Source of the DNA: CAYSNP01 sp050945855
GTDB taxonomy: Bacteria; Bacillota; Clostridia; Christensenellales; DTU072
DNA: 34,959 nt
NCBI GenBank assembly: GCA_050945855.1
Contig: JBMNTS010000013.1
Location: forward strand, 1-34,959
Direction of reading: 5' to 3'
Shown here: piece after piece, positions 23,095-31,917 of the stretch
How the letters are laid out: each line of letters starts with the position of its first letter
Position numbering within the stretch: the stretch's first letter is position 1
Position numbers and translations under genes: made by a program
Notes under the pieces: generated by a model
Seen by the model: only the letters and a program-made list of their open reading frames with translations
What the model was told of the DNA's origin: nothing
The model's database searches: none

Positions 23095-25047
23095 TTATTT
23101 TTCTACGCGCGGAAATTGCGCTATTCTGAGTTTGGCCCCGCCATAGGGCACCAACTTTATTTCCCTTTCCTTGCCCGCTACGGGATATTCGGGCACGCTG
23201 TCCGCGCTTCCGCTCCTCTCCTTCCAATCCACGCTCACCCCTTGCGCTGTAACTTCCAGCGCCGGGCGCAAAGTGTTGAAAGGCTTGGAGTCAATCCCGT
23301 TAAGCTTCATACTTGTAATTACGGGCTTTCCGTTTGTAAGCAGAGGCGCGGCGCGCCAATCCTCATCGGACACATAACCGCGATAATGAAAAGGTCTTTC
23401 CCCTCTAACAAATATTTCTTTGCCAATGAGCGGCATAGCCAGAAGCAGGGAGCCCCGCCTTATGCTTATACTGCCGTCGGGATTGTCAATTACGGCTATT
23501 TTTTGGTCAAACTCCAGAGAAATAACATCCCCCGCCTTAAATCCGCCTTTAATCAAGGCAAATTTATCCCTGATATCAGGCTGAACGGGCTTGCCGTTAA
23601 GCAAAAAAGACACTTGGGTATAGTCGGGTATGCGAAATCTGAGGGAAATATCCGTATCCGCCTTGATAACATATCGCATACTGTCGCCAAAGGGGTAATC
23701 GCCCGCGGCTTCTATATTCACGCCCTTGCCGTTAAGCTCAAAAGGGGCGTAAACCATAAAAGTTATGCTACCGGGCTGCCGCAACGCAAAGCATTCCGCA
23801 ATTTTGGTAAAGCCTTGGTGCAGGTTTGCCATACAGCACCCGTAATTAGGCTCAATACCGAAAATATTAGCTTCGCCGTCGGTATCAAAAAATTGCCTTG
23901 GGCGTTTGTCCGCCCTTATCTGGTTGACCTGCTGAACATACTGGTGCGCGCACATATCGTCGGTGAACGTGGCGGGCAGAGCGTTATAAAATAAAAACTC
24001 CGATATGTCCGCGTAAAATACGTCGCCTGTTATGCGCAACAGTTCCTGAAAGGAATACATCGCTTCCGCCACCGTGCACAGCTCAATGCCTTGGGAGGGA
24101 TTGCTCCCCATTACATGCTCGTCCGAAGTAAAAAGCCCGGCAGCGGTGCCGTGCAAAGACATAAGTTGAAAGTAAGCCGCTTTAGGCAGGGCAAAAAGCT
24201 CTTTGTCCCCCGTCGTCATAGCGATTGCGGCGGGATATTTTAACGCCATACTCAAATTGACGCCGTGCGTTAGCATTATCGTTTTTACAAGTTTTCTATT
24301 GTTAAACCTTTCCGCCCGCTCTTTGGTGGGCGGCTTTTTTATCTTTTGCGACGCCTTGCTTATCTTATCCAGCGGCTCCAACAAAAATTTGCCTGTTTTG
24401 AACAACGCTTTGCTCGCATAAGCGGTCATCGGCTTTTTGTAAGGGTAATCCTTAAAGATTGCCGTCCAGTCGTACATATACGAGGACAGCTTGCCTATAA
24501 GCTTCGGCAAAAACGCCTCTCCCGTTTTGCGGTATACGTACTCGATACCCTCAAACGCTTCCAGTGCCCTGGCTTTTGCCCAAAAATACGGCGGGTGCTT
24601 ATCTATATTCTCATATTGAAAGCGCAAATATTTAAGCATAAAGGGAATAATGCGCTCATCCGGCTCGCTTTCGTTGTAACGGGCAAGCGTTTTTATTACC
24701 ACCATTCTGGGCCACCAGTCCGGATTTCTCTCCGGTCCGAAGTCGCCGTTTTCCCTTTGAGAGCGCAGTATGGCTTCCAGCCATTGCTTGCGCTTTTTAC
24801 TCAGCTTGTCATCCTTTGTCAAAAAAGACAAGGGCGCAAGACCGTCAAAATAATACGGCCCGCGCTCCCACGCTTCTCCCTTGCCGGCAAGCCATGCGCT
24901 GTCGGCCGACAAATCGGGAAAAATCTTATCAGCCGCTCCCGTGAGGCCTTGCGCCTGCAACAGGAGTATATCCCTATACCACCCTTTAGGGGCGATATCG
25001 GCGGCGGGGATTTTCTCAAATTGGGGAGCTATTTTCATAGTTACCAC
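23095..25047 (-). CDS. GH127-superfamily (DUF1680) enzyme, probable beta-L-arabinofuranosidase type
   Basis: This 650-residue protein belongs to the (alpha/alpha)6-barrel family that includes Bifidobacterium beta-L-arabinofuranosidase HypBA1. The metal site of that enzyme (one Glu and three Cys) is conserved: E322 and C324 in GIELC, and C404-C405 in YGCC. C405 or its partner would be the unusual cysteine nucleophile known in the family. Other landmarks are GWYRDILLLQAQGLTG and ERGPYYFDGLAPL near the N-terminus. Substrates in this superfamily vary, so the sugar is uncertain. The start is a GTG overlapping the symporter stop by 7 bases, with GGAG 8 bases upstream; an ATG three codons later is the alternative. 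No signal peptide. Confidence 0.88.
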   Translation of the reverse strand: MVTMKIAPQFEKIPAADIAPKGWYRDILLLQAQGLTGAADKIFPDLSADSAWLAGKGEAWERGPYYFDGLAPLSFLTKDDKLSKKRKQWLEAILRSQRENGDFGPERNPDWWPRMVVIKTLARYNESEPDERIIPFMLKYLRFQYENIDKHPPYFWAKARALEAFEGIEYVYRKTGEAFLPKLIGKLSSYMYDWTAIFKDYPYKKPMTAYASKALFKTGKFLLEPLDKISKASQKIKKPPTKERAERFNNRKLVKTIMLTHGVNLSMALKYPAAIAMTTGDKELFALPKAAYFQLMSLHGTAAGLFTSDEHVMGSNPSQGIELCTVAEAMYSFQELLRITGDVFYADISEFLFYNALPATFTDDMCAHQYVQQVNQIRADKRPRQFFDTDGEANIFGIEPNYGCCMANLHQGFTKIAECFALRQPGSITFMVYAPFELNGKGVNIEAAGDYPFGDSMRYVIKADTDISLRFRIPDYTQVSFLLNGKPVQPDIRDKFALIKGGFKAGDVISLEFDQKIAVIDNPDGSISIRRGSLLLAMPLIGKEIFVRGERPFHYRGYVSDEDWRAAPLLTNGKPVITSMKLNGIDSKPFNTLRPALEVTAQGVSVDWKERSGSADSVPEYPVAGKEREIKLVPYGGAKLRIAQFPRVEK

Positions 25048-26540
25048 ATTTCAAACTCCAACGGGTTTTCTTCTTGATTTTTCTTTTCTCTCATTATAAC
25101 CAGCTTTTCCGCCACTTCTTTATTTATCGCGCGGGTAAGCGGATATTTGATCATAGGGAAAATGGCAAGCAGACAGCCGATTGCGGGCAGTATAATGGTA
25201 ATCATCCAAAGCGCGTTCATAATAGTGGGGAATTCCGCCCTTACGATGCCGCCCGCATCCGCCACGGCCTGCATGCCGTCCACATGGTCTGTATAGTTGA
25301 CAATACCCAACACAAAGCCGCCCAACAGGGTAGCCACCGCGGTGTTGAACTTTGCCAAAAAAGTCTGACCCGCAAAGCTTACGCCTTCGGCGCGCTCACC
25401 CGTCTGCAACTCCAAATAATTGACGCTGTCACCAATCATGTCCGTTTGCAATACCATAGGCGCGCCGGTGGCTACGCCCGCGATAAACAGCAGGAGCATA
25501 ATTACATATTCATAGGGAGTGCCCACGATTTCGGGCAGGGTTAGATACAGGGCGTAGGCCGCCAGCAATGGGGGTATGCAAATTATGTGCGACCAATTGT
25601 AAAGAGTCTTTTTCTCAAACTTCTTGGTTAGGAAAGGCACCGCGGCAATGCTTGCAAAGCCGCCCAAAAGCACCACTCCGCCTATAGTTATGGTATATGT
25701 GGCTATCTTGGCGGGGTCGCCGTTGGCGAAGTACCATTGAAGCAGGTATACCGAAGTAACCGTTATCATTGTTTTTGTGCTGGAAATAATTCCGGACAAA
25801 ATAACGCGCATATAAGGGGGATTCTTGAATACCATTTTAAGGTTGGAGAGCATTGTACGGTCTTTGTTGACTTCCACCGAAACATGCTCTCTTACTCCTA
25901 TGCCGGCGAGTTGGAAAGTAACCGTTCCCCAAAGAGTCATAATCAAGGCGGTAATCAAAAAGCCCAATCTCAAATCGATGGTATAGTTGAACAAAGGCTT
26001 GCCCACAAGCCCTTTGGCAAGCGCCACCATGCCGACCAAGGGAATGACCGCGCCCGCGCCTCCCATAAGACGGGCCAAAGACACCAGATTTGTCCTGTCC
26101 TGCTCCACTTCGGTCATACGCGCGGTAATCCCCCAAAGCGGAATATCGCTTATCGTATACATCATGCCCCACATTATGTAAGTGGCCGTGCACCAGGCAA
26201 CGGTAGCCGTCGGGTTTTGGGCGTAAGAGGTGGGGGAGGCGAAGCAAAGCACCGTAATAAAGAAAATGGGTATGGGCATAAATATGAGATACGGACGGCA
26301 CTTGCCCCAGCGTGTGTTTGTCTTGTCCACTATGGCGCCCATAATGTAATCGTTGATGGCATCCCATAAGCGGGCGATAAACATTATCGTGCCCACGATA
26401 TAGCCGGGCACTTTAATGGCATCGGTAAAGTACACCATCAAGCCCACGCCGATAATGTTGTAAATAACATTTTGACCGTAGAGTCCGATAAGGTACATAT
26501 TGCGTTCTTTTTTCGTGTAGGTCTTTAATTCTCTTGTCAC
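25041..26540 (-). CDS. GPH-family sugar:cation symporter
   Basis: This 499-residue membrane protein has about 12 hydrophobic spans and belongs to the glycoside-pentoside-hexuronide family (MelB/XynP-like). The cation-site pattern DAIND in helix 2 (D60 and D64) and the cytoplasmic loop DKTNTRWGKCRPYL (72-85) are characteristic. It would import oligosaccharides or glycosides with Na+ or H+. It starts with GTG, preceded by GGAG at 8 bases, and sits between three glycoside hydrolases that are all predicted cytosolic. This makes it the likely entry route for their substrate. Confidence 0.92.
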   Translation of the reverse strand: MTRELKTYTKKERNMYLIGLYGQNVIYNIIGVGLMVYFTDAIKVPGYIVGTIMFIARLWDAINDYIMGAIVDKTNTRWGKCRPYLIFMPIPIFFITVLCFASPTSYAQNPTATVAWCTATYIMWGMMYTISDIPLWGITARMTEVEQDRTNLVSLARLMGGAGAVIPLVGMVALAKGLVGKPLFNYTIDLRLGFLITALIMTLWGTVTFQLAGIGVREHVSVEVNKDRTMLSNLKMVFKNPPYMRVILSGIISSTKTMITVTSVYLLQWYFANGDPAKIATYTITIGGVVLLGGFASIAAVPFLTKKFEKKTLYNWSHIICIPPLLAAYALYLTLPEIVGTPYEYVIMLLLFIAGVATGAPMVLQTDMIGDSVNYLELQTGERAEGVSFAGQTFLAKFNTAVATLLGGFVLGIVNYTDHVDGMQAVADAGGIVRAEFPTIMNALWMITIILPAIGCLLAIFPMIKYPLTRAINKEVAEKLVIMREKKNQEENPLEFEMW

Positions 26541-26554
26541 TATTTTTGCTCCTT

Positions 26555-28306
26555 TTATTCTTCTGCTTTTGCCTTTTGTTTATTTATCGCCGCTATTTTT
26601 TCAATAGCCTCTTTGGAAAATTTATCCGCCCTGTTATATTTGACCAGTCCGTTTTGTTCCTGCTCCACGTCCGTGAGTTGAGTATAACAAAAGCCGCAGA
26701 TTTCCTCGCATTCCATAATGTTATTCACCATTTGCTCGTAGATGCGCAAAAATTCCTCTTCCGTTTTTATCGCTTTATGATATCCCCAGGTTTTGCCTTC
26801 CGCAAGATAAGTAAGACCGCCGAACTCGCTAAGATACAGCGGATACTCCTTTAGCTGCTGCGGGGTGAGAAGACGTTTGTTAAATATAGTTACAAACTTG
26901 GAAAGAATGCCGAAAGCGGTGCCGTTGTTCCTCTTCAGCGCGACGGGCACAATGCTTTCGGGGTTGTGATTGTAGGAATGTATGTCGCAGATATCCGTCT
27001 TGTAATGGAAGCCGCCGGAGGAGCCGATAACTATCCTGCCCGAGTCCAATTGCTTGGTCTTATCGTATATCGCCACAGAAGCGTGCGCGGATGCGTAAGC
27101 GAACAGCCCGTAAGTCTCGTTAAGCGGACACCAGCCTATAATGCTGGGGTGATTGTAATCGCGCTCGACTACCTCTTCCCATTCGGACAAAAAGTTTTTA
27201 AGGGCTTTGCCGCCCTTGCCGAACATATACGACCCCCAGTTGGGATATTCTCCCCAAATAAGGTAGCCCGCCTTGTCCGCGTAATAAAGGTAGCGCTCCT
27301 CAAACACCTTTTCGTGCGGGCGCGCTCCGTTGAATCCGAATTTTATGCCGATATTTATATCCTTAAGCAAATCCTCCGCTTTAGGGGCGGTAATTACGCC
27401 GTCCGGATAAAAGCCCTGGTCCAGCACCTGGCGCAGGAATACGGGTTTGCCGTTGATATAAAAACGGTTGTCCTTTAACTCTACCTTCCTGAAACCCGTA
27501 TAGGTAGCTACCCTATCCAGTACCTTTTCACCATCCTTGATAAGCAACTCGATATCGTAAAGTCTGCCCTCCAGCGGCTGCCAAAGTTGCAGTTCTCCCT
27601 CTACCTTGGCTTTAAGAGTAAAATTATCCTTTTCTATATCGCATTGGGCGGCTCCGCAATTCTTTCCGTTATAAGAAATATTGATAACGGCCTTCTTGCC
27701 CGCGCAGCCTACCGTCTTAAAGGATACGCTCGCAAGGGAAGTGTCGCAATCGGCGTCAATTTTGCAGGAGGATATGTAGCTGCGATTGACGTACTCCAGC
27801 CATACGCTCTGCCATATACCCGTAGTGCGGGTGTAAACGCAAAAAATGCTGTCCTTATGCGTGGATTGCTTGCCCGAAGGTATGGCGCGGCTTCTGGTAT
27901 TGTCTTTGGCGTTTAGTACCAGCACGTTTTCTCCCTCTTTCAATTTATCCGTTATATCAAAAGAAAAAGAAACGTAACCGCCCTTATGTTCTCCCGCAAT
28001 CTCGCCGTTGACGTATACTGCCGCCTGATAATCCACTGCGCCGAAATGCAGAATAACCCTGCCCTGCAACTGCTTTTTTGTGACCGAAAAGCTTCTGCGA
28101 TACCACACGCTCCGGATAAAACCCCTGTGCTCTATGCCGGATAATTTGCTTTCCGGACAAAATGGCACGTTGATTGTGTCGGAATATTGTTCCTTGCTAA
28201 GATAATCGCCGCCGGACTTCTTTTCAATTTCAAATTCCCATTGCCCGTTAAGGCAAAGCCAATCCTCTCTTACAAAATGCGGCCGGGGATATTCGTTTCT
28301 ATACAT
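26555..28306 (-). CDS. GH2-family beta-glycosidase (galactosidase/glucuronidase type)
   Basis: This 583-residue enzyme has the short three-domain GH2 layout: a sugar-binding domain (1-170), an immunoglobulin-like domain (about 175-275) and the catalytic barrel. The acid/base is E397 in PLNETYG, the nucleophile E494 in LSEFGG. NGARPHEK (327-334) is the region that shapes substrate choice in this family. It lacks the extra C-terminal domains of LacZ. I start it at the ATG at 28306, which has AGGAG upstream and matches the family start; the frame continues upstream over the promoter. No signal peptide. It is the first gene of the operon with the symporter, GH127-type enzyme and beta-mannosidase. 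Galactoside, glucuronide or another sugar are all possible. Confidence 0.9.
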   Translation of the reverse strand: MYRNEYPRPHFVREDWLCLNGQWEFEIEKKSGGDYLSKEQYSDTINVPFCPESKLSGIEHRGFIRSVWYRRSFSVTKKQLQGRVILHFGAVDYQAAVYVNGEIAGEHKGGYVSFSFDITDKLKEGENVLVLNAKDNTRSRAIPSGKQSTHKDSIFCVYTRTTGIWQSVWLEYVNRSYISSCKIDADCDTSLASVSFKTVGCAGKKAVINISYNGKNCGAAQCDIEKDNFTLKAKVEGELQLWQPLEGRLYDIELLIKDGEKVLDRVATYTGFRKVELKDNRFYINGKPVFLRQVLDQGFYPDGVITAPKAEDLLKDINIGIKFGFNGARPHEKVFEERYLYYADKAGYLIWGEYPNWGSYMFGKGGKALKNFLSEWEEVVERDYNHPSIIGWCPLNETYGLFAYASAHASVAIYDKTKQLDSGRIVIGSSGGFHYKTDICDIHSYNHNPESIVPVALKRNNGTAFGILSKFVTIFNKRLLTPQQLKEYPLYLSEFGGLTYLAEGKTWGYHKAIKTEEEFLRIYEQMVNNIMECEEICGFCYTQLTDVEQEQNGLVKYNRADKFSKEAIEKIAAINKQKAKAEE

Positions 28307-28342
28307 AATCTCCTGCTCCGTAATAAAAATTATACTTAATAC

Positions 28343-28371
28343 AGTATATATCAATTCCCGCCTTTTTTCAA
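28343..28371 (-). promoter_or_regulatory. Promoter of the glycosidase-symporter operon
   Basis: Minus-strand TTGAAA (28366-28371), 17 bases, TATACT (28343-28348), about 30 bases before the ATG at 28306. No regulator gene lies in the operon, and I see no catabolite-repression (cre) site that I would defend. Confidence 0.6.
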
Positions 28372-28439
28372 TAGCTAACTCCATTTTACCAGCCATTTTT
28401 AATCGGTATTAAAGGCGAAAAATGATAAACTACTAAGGT

Positions 28440-29222
28440 ATGGGCAAAATTGTTTTAATATTCGGAGCGTCAAGCGGGATAGGTCTTGCCTCGGCAAGAT
28501 TATTTCTGGATAAAGGTTGCACTGTGATAAATTGCTCCAGGCGCAATACTGCGGACGAAAGGATAAAAGATATTACCGCGGATACTTCAAGCAGCGCCGA
28601 TATCGACAATGCCTTTTCCCGAATAGAGCGGGAATACTGCAATATTGATATAATGATATACTGCTCCGGCTTTAGTATGGCGGCACCGATAGAAGATGTA
28701 ATGGAAAAAGATTACCGATACCTTTTTGAGGTAAATGTGTTCGGCGCGATATACGCCGTTAAAAAAAGTATGGAGCTGATGCCAAAAGGAAAGGGCAGAA
28801 TTGTGCTGATAAGCTCGCTTGCGGGCGCGGCAGTTATCCCTTATGACCCCTATTACTGTGCCTCCAAAGCGGCATTAAATACGCTTACAGTAGCTTTAGC
28901 TACCGAACTTGACAAAAAAGGTATTGCTATTTGCAGTGTGCTGCCGGGCGGGGTAGCAACGCCCTTTACTTTTGCGCGAAAAGTATATCACAATGAAAAT
29001 AAAGACTTTGCCGCTGCAGTCAAATGGCTGGCTTATATAGAGCAAAACGGAATGAGCGCGGAAAAAGTTGCCCTAAGGGTATACAAATCCGCCACAAAAA
29101 AGTATCCTCCGCTACTGATATCCGCAGGCGTGAAGAATAATTTGGCTTACATTTTTTGTAAAATCCTGCCCGCAAGGCTGATAAAAACAGTTTGCAAGGC
29201 TATCTTTAAGACGGGGAAATAA
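28440..29222 (+). CDS. Short-chain dehydrogenase/reductase
   Basis: This 260-residue Rossmann-fold oxidoreductase has the classical SDR marks: GASSGIG at 9-15 for the nucleotide, the active-site serine in ISS (125-126) and YCASK with Y139 and K143. N99 completes the usual tetrad. Arginines after the second strand (SRR, 33-35) suggest NADP(H). The substrate is unknown. It is divergent from the glycosidase operon. The start has only a weak AAGG directly before the ATG, and an in-frame stop lies two codons upstream, so expression may be low or use an unusual start. Confidence 0.9.
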   Translation: MGKIVLIFGASSGIGLASARLFLDKGCTVINCSRRNTADERIKDITADTSSSADIDNAFSRIEREYCNIDIMIYCSGFSMAAPIEDVMEKDYRYLFEVNVFGAIYAVKKSMELMPKGKGRIVLISSLAGAAVIPYDPYYCASKAALNTLTVALATELDKKGIAICSVLPGGVATPFTFARKVYHNENKDFAAAVKWLAYIEQNGMSAEKVALRVYKSATKKYPPLLISAGVKNNLAYIFCKILPARLIKTVCKAIFKTGK

Positions 29223-29262
29223 TTACCAGTACCTTTCGACCATGATTGCTTGACTAATCAAT

Positions 29263-29297
29263 AAACCCCCTTGTAACATTTTTATACAAGGAGGTTT
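29263..29297 (+). promoter_or_regulatory. Hairpin covering the ribosome site of the NlpC/P60 gene
   Basis: Positions 29263-29275 pair with 29285-29297 in 12 of 13 positions (one C-A mismatch), leaving a nine-base loop. The right arm contains the AAGGAGG of the gene starting at 29303. The stem would mask the ribosome site if the transcript starts upstream. Only four T follow, so it is a poor terminator. Confidence 0.5.
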
Positions 29298-29302
29298 TAC
29301 AA

Positions 29303-30133
29303 ATGAAAAAAATAGGCATTATCCTGATTATCGCTTTCGGTTTAATCCTTACTTTATCCGCTTGCGACGATTTTATTTATTCACCGCAGGAAAGCGACAG
29401 CAATGCGGGGCTTTTCAATGATATTTCCGAGGGCAGCGACTCGGACGATTCCCCAAAAGAAGAAGAAGAGGAAGAGGAAACCCTGTTTGTTCAGGCTCTG
29501 GTCAACGTCAACGTAAGGCTTACGCCGGACAGTTCGGGCAATAACATTGTGGGCACCTTGAAGGCGGGCGAAAAAACGGAGTACATAGAGCGGGCAAATC
29601 AAAACTGGTATTACATAATTTACAAAGGTAAAAAAGCCTACGTCAGCGCAAACAGCGCGTATACAATGCTGCTTGACGGCGCACAGAGCGCGCCTGAAGG
29701 GCGTGAGCAAAAAATCGAAAGCATTATCGCGGCGGGTATGGCAAAGCTTGCGGTGCCTTACCAATACGGGGCGACAAGAGTGCTGCTATACAGCGGCGCG
29801 CCCAACCCAGCGTTTACGGGTAAGACTTTTGACTGTTCCTCTTTTGTTCAATACGCCTTTTACGCAGGGGCGGGCGTTAAGCTGCAGGGCGATTCCCGCA
29901 GTCAAAGCCTGCACGGGCAAAGCGTGGCAAGGGAAGCGCTGCAAAGAGGGGATCTTATCTTTATGACTACCCCCGCAAGGGCAACCATTTCGGGGATAGA
30001 ACACATCGGGCACGTGGCGATATATCTGGGAGAGGGCAAAATATTACATACTCACGGCGCGGGCGGCGTAAAAGTGGACACGCTTTCCGGCGTATGGAGC
30101 TCAAGATACGTTTCGGCGCGCAGAATGTTTTAG
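29303..30133 (+). CDS. SH3b-NlpC/P60 lipoprotein, probable cell-wall endopeptidase
   Basis: This 276-residue protein begins with a lipoprotein signal (MKK, hydrophobic run, lipobox LSAC, C21). An acidic linker with a run of eight Glu (52-59) follows, then an SH3-like wall-binding domain (about 62-125) and an NlpC/P60 domain (about 138-276). The catalytic Cys is C178 in FDCSSFVQ, the histidine is H237 in HIGHVAIY, and H249 or H251 in HTHG is the likely third residue. NlpC/P60 enzymes cut D-Glu/meso-Dap-type links in peptide stems. It should act outside the membrane on peptidoglycan turnover. GGAGG lies 8 bases before the ATG, inside a potential hairpin. Confidence 0.92.
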   Translation: MKKIGIILIIAFGLILTLSACDDFIYSPQESDSNAGLFNDISEGSDSDDSPKEEEEEEETLFVQALVNVNVRLTPDSSGNNIVGTLKAGEKTEYIERANQNWYYIIYKGKKAYVSANSAYTMLLDGAQSAPEGREQKIESIIAAGMAKLAVPYQYGATRVLLYSGAPNPAFTGKTFDCSSFVQYAFYAGAGVKLQGDSRSQSLHGQSVAREALQRGDLIFMTTPARATISGIEHIGHVAIYLGEGKILHTHGAGGVKVDTLSGVWSSRYVSARRMF

Positions 30134-30158
30134 CATAATAAAATACCGTATAAATGCC

Positions 30159-30196
30159 AAAGGGACCGTTTTCCCAAAGGAAATCAGTCCCTTTTT
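30159..30196 (+). terminator. Terminator of the NlpC/P60 gene
   Basis: AAAGGGAC (30159-30166) pairs with GTCCCTTT (30187-30194). The interior forms a second stem, TTTCC/GGAAA, and five T end the structure. A further AT-rich palindrome (TTTAAAGGT/ACCTTTAAA, 30201-30222) lies between this and the convergent dhaL; neither gives dhaL a good U-run. Confidence 0.75.
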
Positions 30197-30231
30197 CATA
30201 TTTAAAGGTATAAACCTTTAAAAATCAGATT

Positions 30232-30885
30232 CTACGCGCCCAGCTTGTCCGCAATCTTTGTAAAGATAAGACCTACGGCGAAAGCGCCCGCGTCCGGATA
30301 GCTTAAGCTGCGCTCTCCCACGTTAGCCGCTCTGCCCATTTTAGCGGAAAAGTCTTTTGTGGCTTCCGCTCCCGCTACTGCGGCCTGCGCGGCCTTCCTT
30401 ATCGCGGGAAGCAGGGCCTCTCCGCTCTCCGCGCTCGCGCTCAGGCTGTCCGCAAGCGGTACAAGAGCGTCAATAAGCGTTTTGTCGCCGACTACCGCGC
30501 CTCTGCCGAAAGAGCGTTCGCCCGTTTTTTGGATAGCCTTGACGGCTGCCTGAAACATTTCCGCAAGCTCCGCCACTCCGGCTTCGGTTATTTCGCCCGC
30601 GACCTTTGCCGCGCCGCGAAACGCCGAACCCCAGATGGGACCCGACGCGCCGCCGCAGTTTTCCAGTATAATCATGCCCGCGGAACGCAGGAATGCGCCG
30701 ATATTATCCTTTTCCAAATCATTCCATTCCGCTTTCAGTTGCTTGAATCCCTTGGCAAGCGACATACCGAAATCCCCGTCGCCCGCGGCGGAATCCAATT
30801 CGCAGAAAGGCACTTCGTTTTCTATTGCCGTATCAGCCATAACTTCTATGGCGGTAATTACATCAGCGGTTGTAAGTTTGTTCAT
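30232..30885 (-). CDS. dhaL: Dihydroxyacetone kinase, ADP-binding subunit
   Basis: DhaL carries a tightly bound nucleotide and passes phosphate to dihydroxyacetone on DhaK. The 217 residues have the magnesium-binding aspartates D31, D36 and D38 in LDSAAGDGDFG, the NCGGASGPIWGSAF stretch (75-88) and a C-terminal PDAGA. In PTS-type systems a third protein, DhaM, re-phosphorylates the bound ADP; none is encoded in the window. It lies 19 bases after dhaK with AAAGGA before the ATG, and is the last gene of the gldA-dhaK-dhaL operon. Confidence 0.95.
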   Translation of the reverse strand: MNKLTTADVITAIEVMADTAIENEVPFCELDSAAGDGDFGMSLAKGFKQLKAEWNDLEKDNIGAFLRSAGMIILENCGGASGPIWGSAFRGAAKVAGEITEAGVAELAEMFQAAVKAIQKTGERSFGRGAVVGDKTLIDALVPLADSLSASAESGEALLPAIRKAAQAAVAGAEATKDFSAKMGRAANVGERSLSYPDAGAFAVGLIFTKIADKLGA

Positions 30886-30904
30886 AGTTTATGTCCTTTA
30901 TATA

Positions 30905-31897
30905 TTAGCATTTGAAAGCGGGCGTATTAGCGGGATAATCCAGCAAATCTTTCAGCTCGCTGTCCAATTTGAGCATGGATACGCTGGCGCCGGCCATATC
31001 TATGGAGGTCATAAAGTTGCCCACTACGGTTTTGTAAATCTTAATGCCGCGCTTGGAAATTTCTTCGCTTACGCTGTTGTTAAACAGATACAATTCCTGC
31101 AGGGGGGTGCCTCCGAAACCGTTAATCAGCAACGCCACTTCGTCATCCGACTTAAGCTTGAGGTCTTCCGCTATAGCGCCCACTATGCGCTCGGCAAGCG
31201 CGTCCGCGGAGGAAATCTTTTCCCTCGCGATACCCGGCTCGCCGTGGATACCCACGCCAAACTCCATCTCATCGGCGCCTATGGCAAAGGTGGGAGTGCC
31301 TTTGGCGGGAACCGTGCAGGAGGTAAGAGCAAATCCCAAAGAACGAACGTTGTCTATAGCCTTTTGGGCGATTGCCTTTACCTCGGCAAGCTCTTTGCCC
31401 TGCTCCGCCGCCGCGCCCGCAATCTTATGCACGAAAACGGTGCCGGCAACGCCGCGCCTGCCTACCGTGTAGAGGCTGTCTTTAACGGCTATGTCGTCGT
31501 TGACGTAAACGCTTTCCACGGTTATGTCGTCGTCTTCCCTGGCCATTTCCGCCGCGCCGTCAAAATTCATACAGTCGCCGCTGTAGTTCTTGACTATTAA
31601 CAAGGTGCCCTTAGAGGATTCTGTCTGTAAAATGGCGTTATATACCTGAATAGTGGAAGGAGAGGCAAAAATATCTCCGCAAACTGCGGCGTCAAGCATA
31701 CCTTTGCCTATAAAGCCTCCGTGAGCGGGCTCATGTCCGCTGCCTCCTCCGCTGATTAAGGTAACTTTGTTCTTGTTGATGTCTTTTTTCTTTAATACCT
31801 TATACTTTTCCACAAATTGCAGTTCGGGATGCGCTTTGGCAATGCCTTTGCACATCTGCACCACAAATGTTTCGGGCGTATTGATTATCTTTTTCAT
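30905..31897 (-). CDS. dhaK: Dihydroxyacetone kinase, substrate-binding subunit
   Basis: DhaK binds dihydroxyacetone as a covalent hemiaminal and presents it for phosphorylation. The 330 residues include H218 in GIHGEPG, the covalent substrate site, plus H55 in GSGHEPAHGG and D108 in SGDCMNFD, the acid/base pair known for E. coli DhaK. Length matches the PTS-type K subunit rather than the fused ATP-dependent kinase. The preceding gene, 20 bases upstream, makes dihydroxyacetone from glycerol, so the two steps feed glycerol into glycolysis. Confidence 0.97.
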   Translation of the reverse strand: MKKIINTPETFVVQMCKGIAKAHPELQFVEKYKVLKKKDINKNKVTLISGGGSGHEPAHGGFIGKGMLDAAVCGDIFASPSTIQVYNAILQTESSKGTLLIVKNYSGDCMNFDGAAEMAREDDDITVESVYVNDDIAVKDSLYTVGRRGVAGTVFVHKIAGAAAEQGKELAEVKAIAQKAIDNVRSLGFALTSCTVPAKGTPTFAIGADEMEFGVGIHGEPGIAREKISSADALAERIVGAIAEDLKLKSDDEVALLINGFGGTPLQELYLFNNSVSEEISKRGIKIYKTVVGNFMTSIDMAGASVSMLKLDSELKDLLDYPANTPAFKC

Positions 31898-31917
31898 TTT
31901 TTACTCCTTACGAAATA

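Noticed and set aside
23081..23227. 49-codon N-terminal extension of beta-mannosidase
   Set aside because: It overlaps the GH127-type gene, is unlike the family, and a good ribosome site precedes the ATG at 23080.
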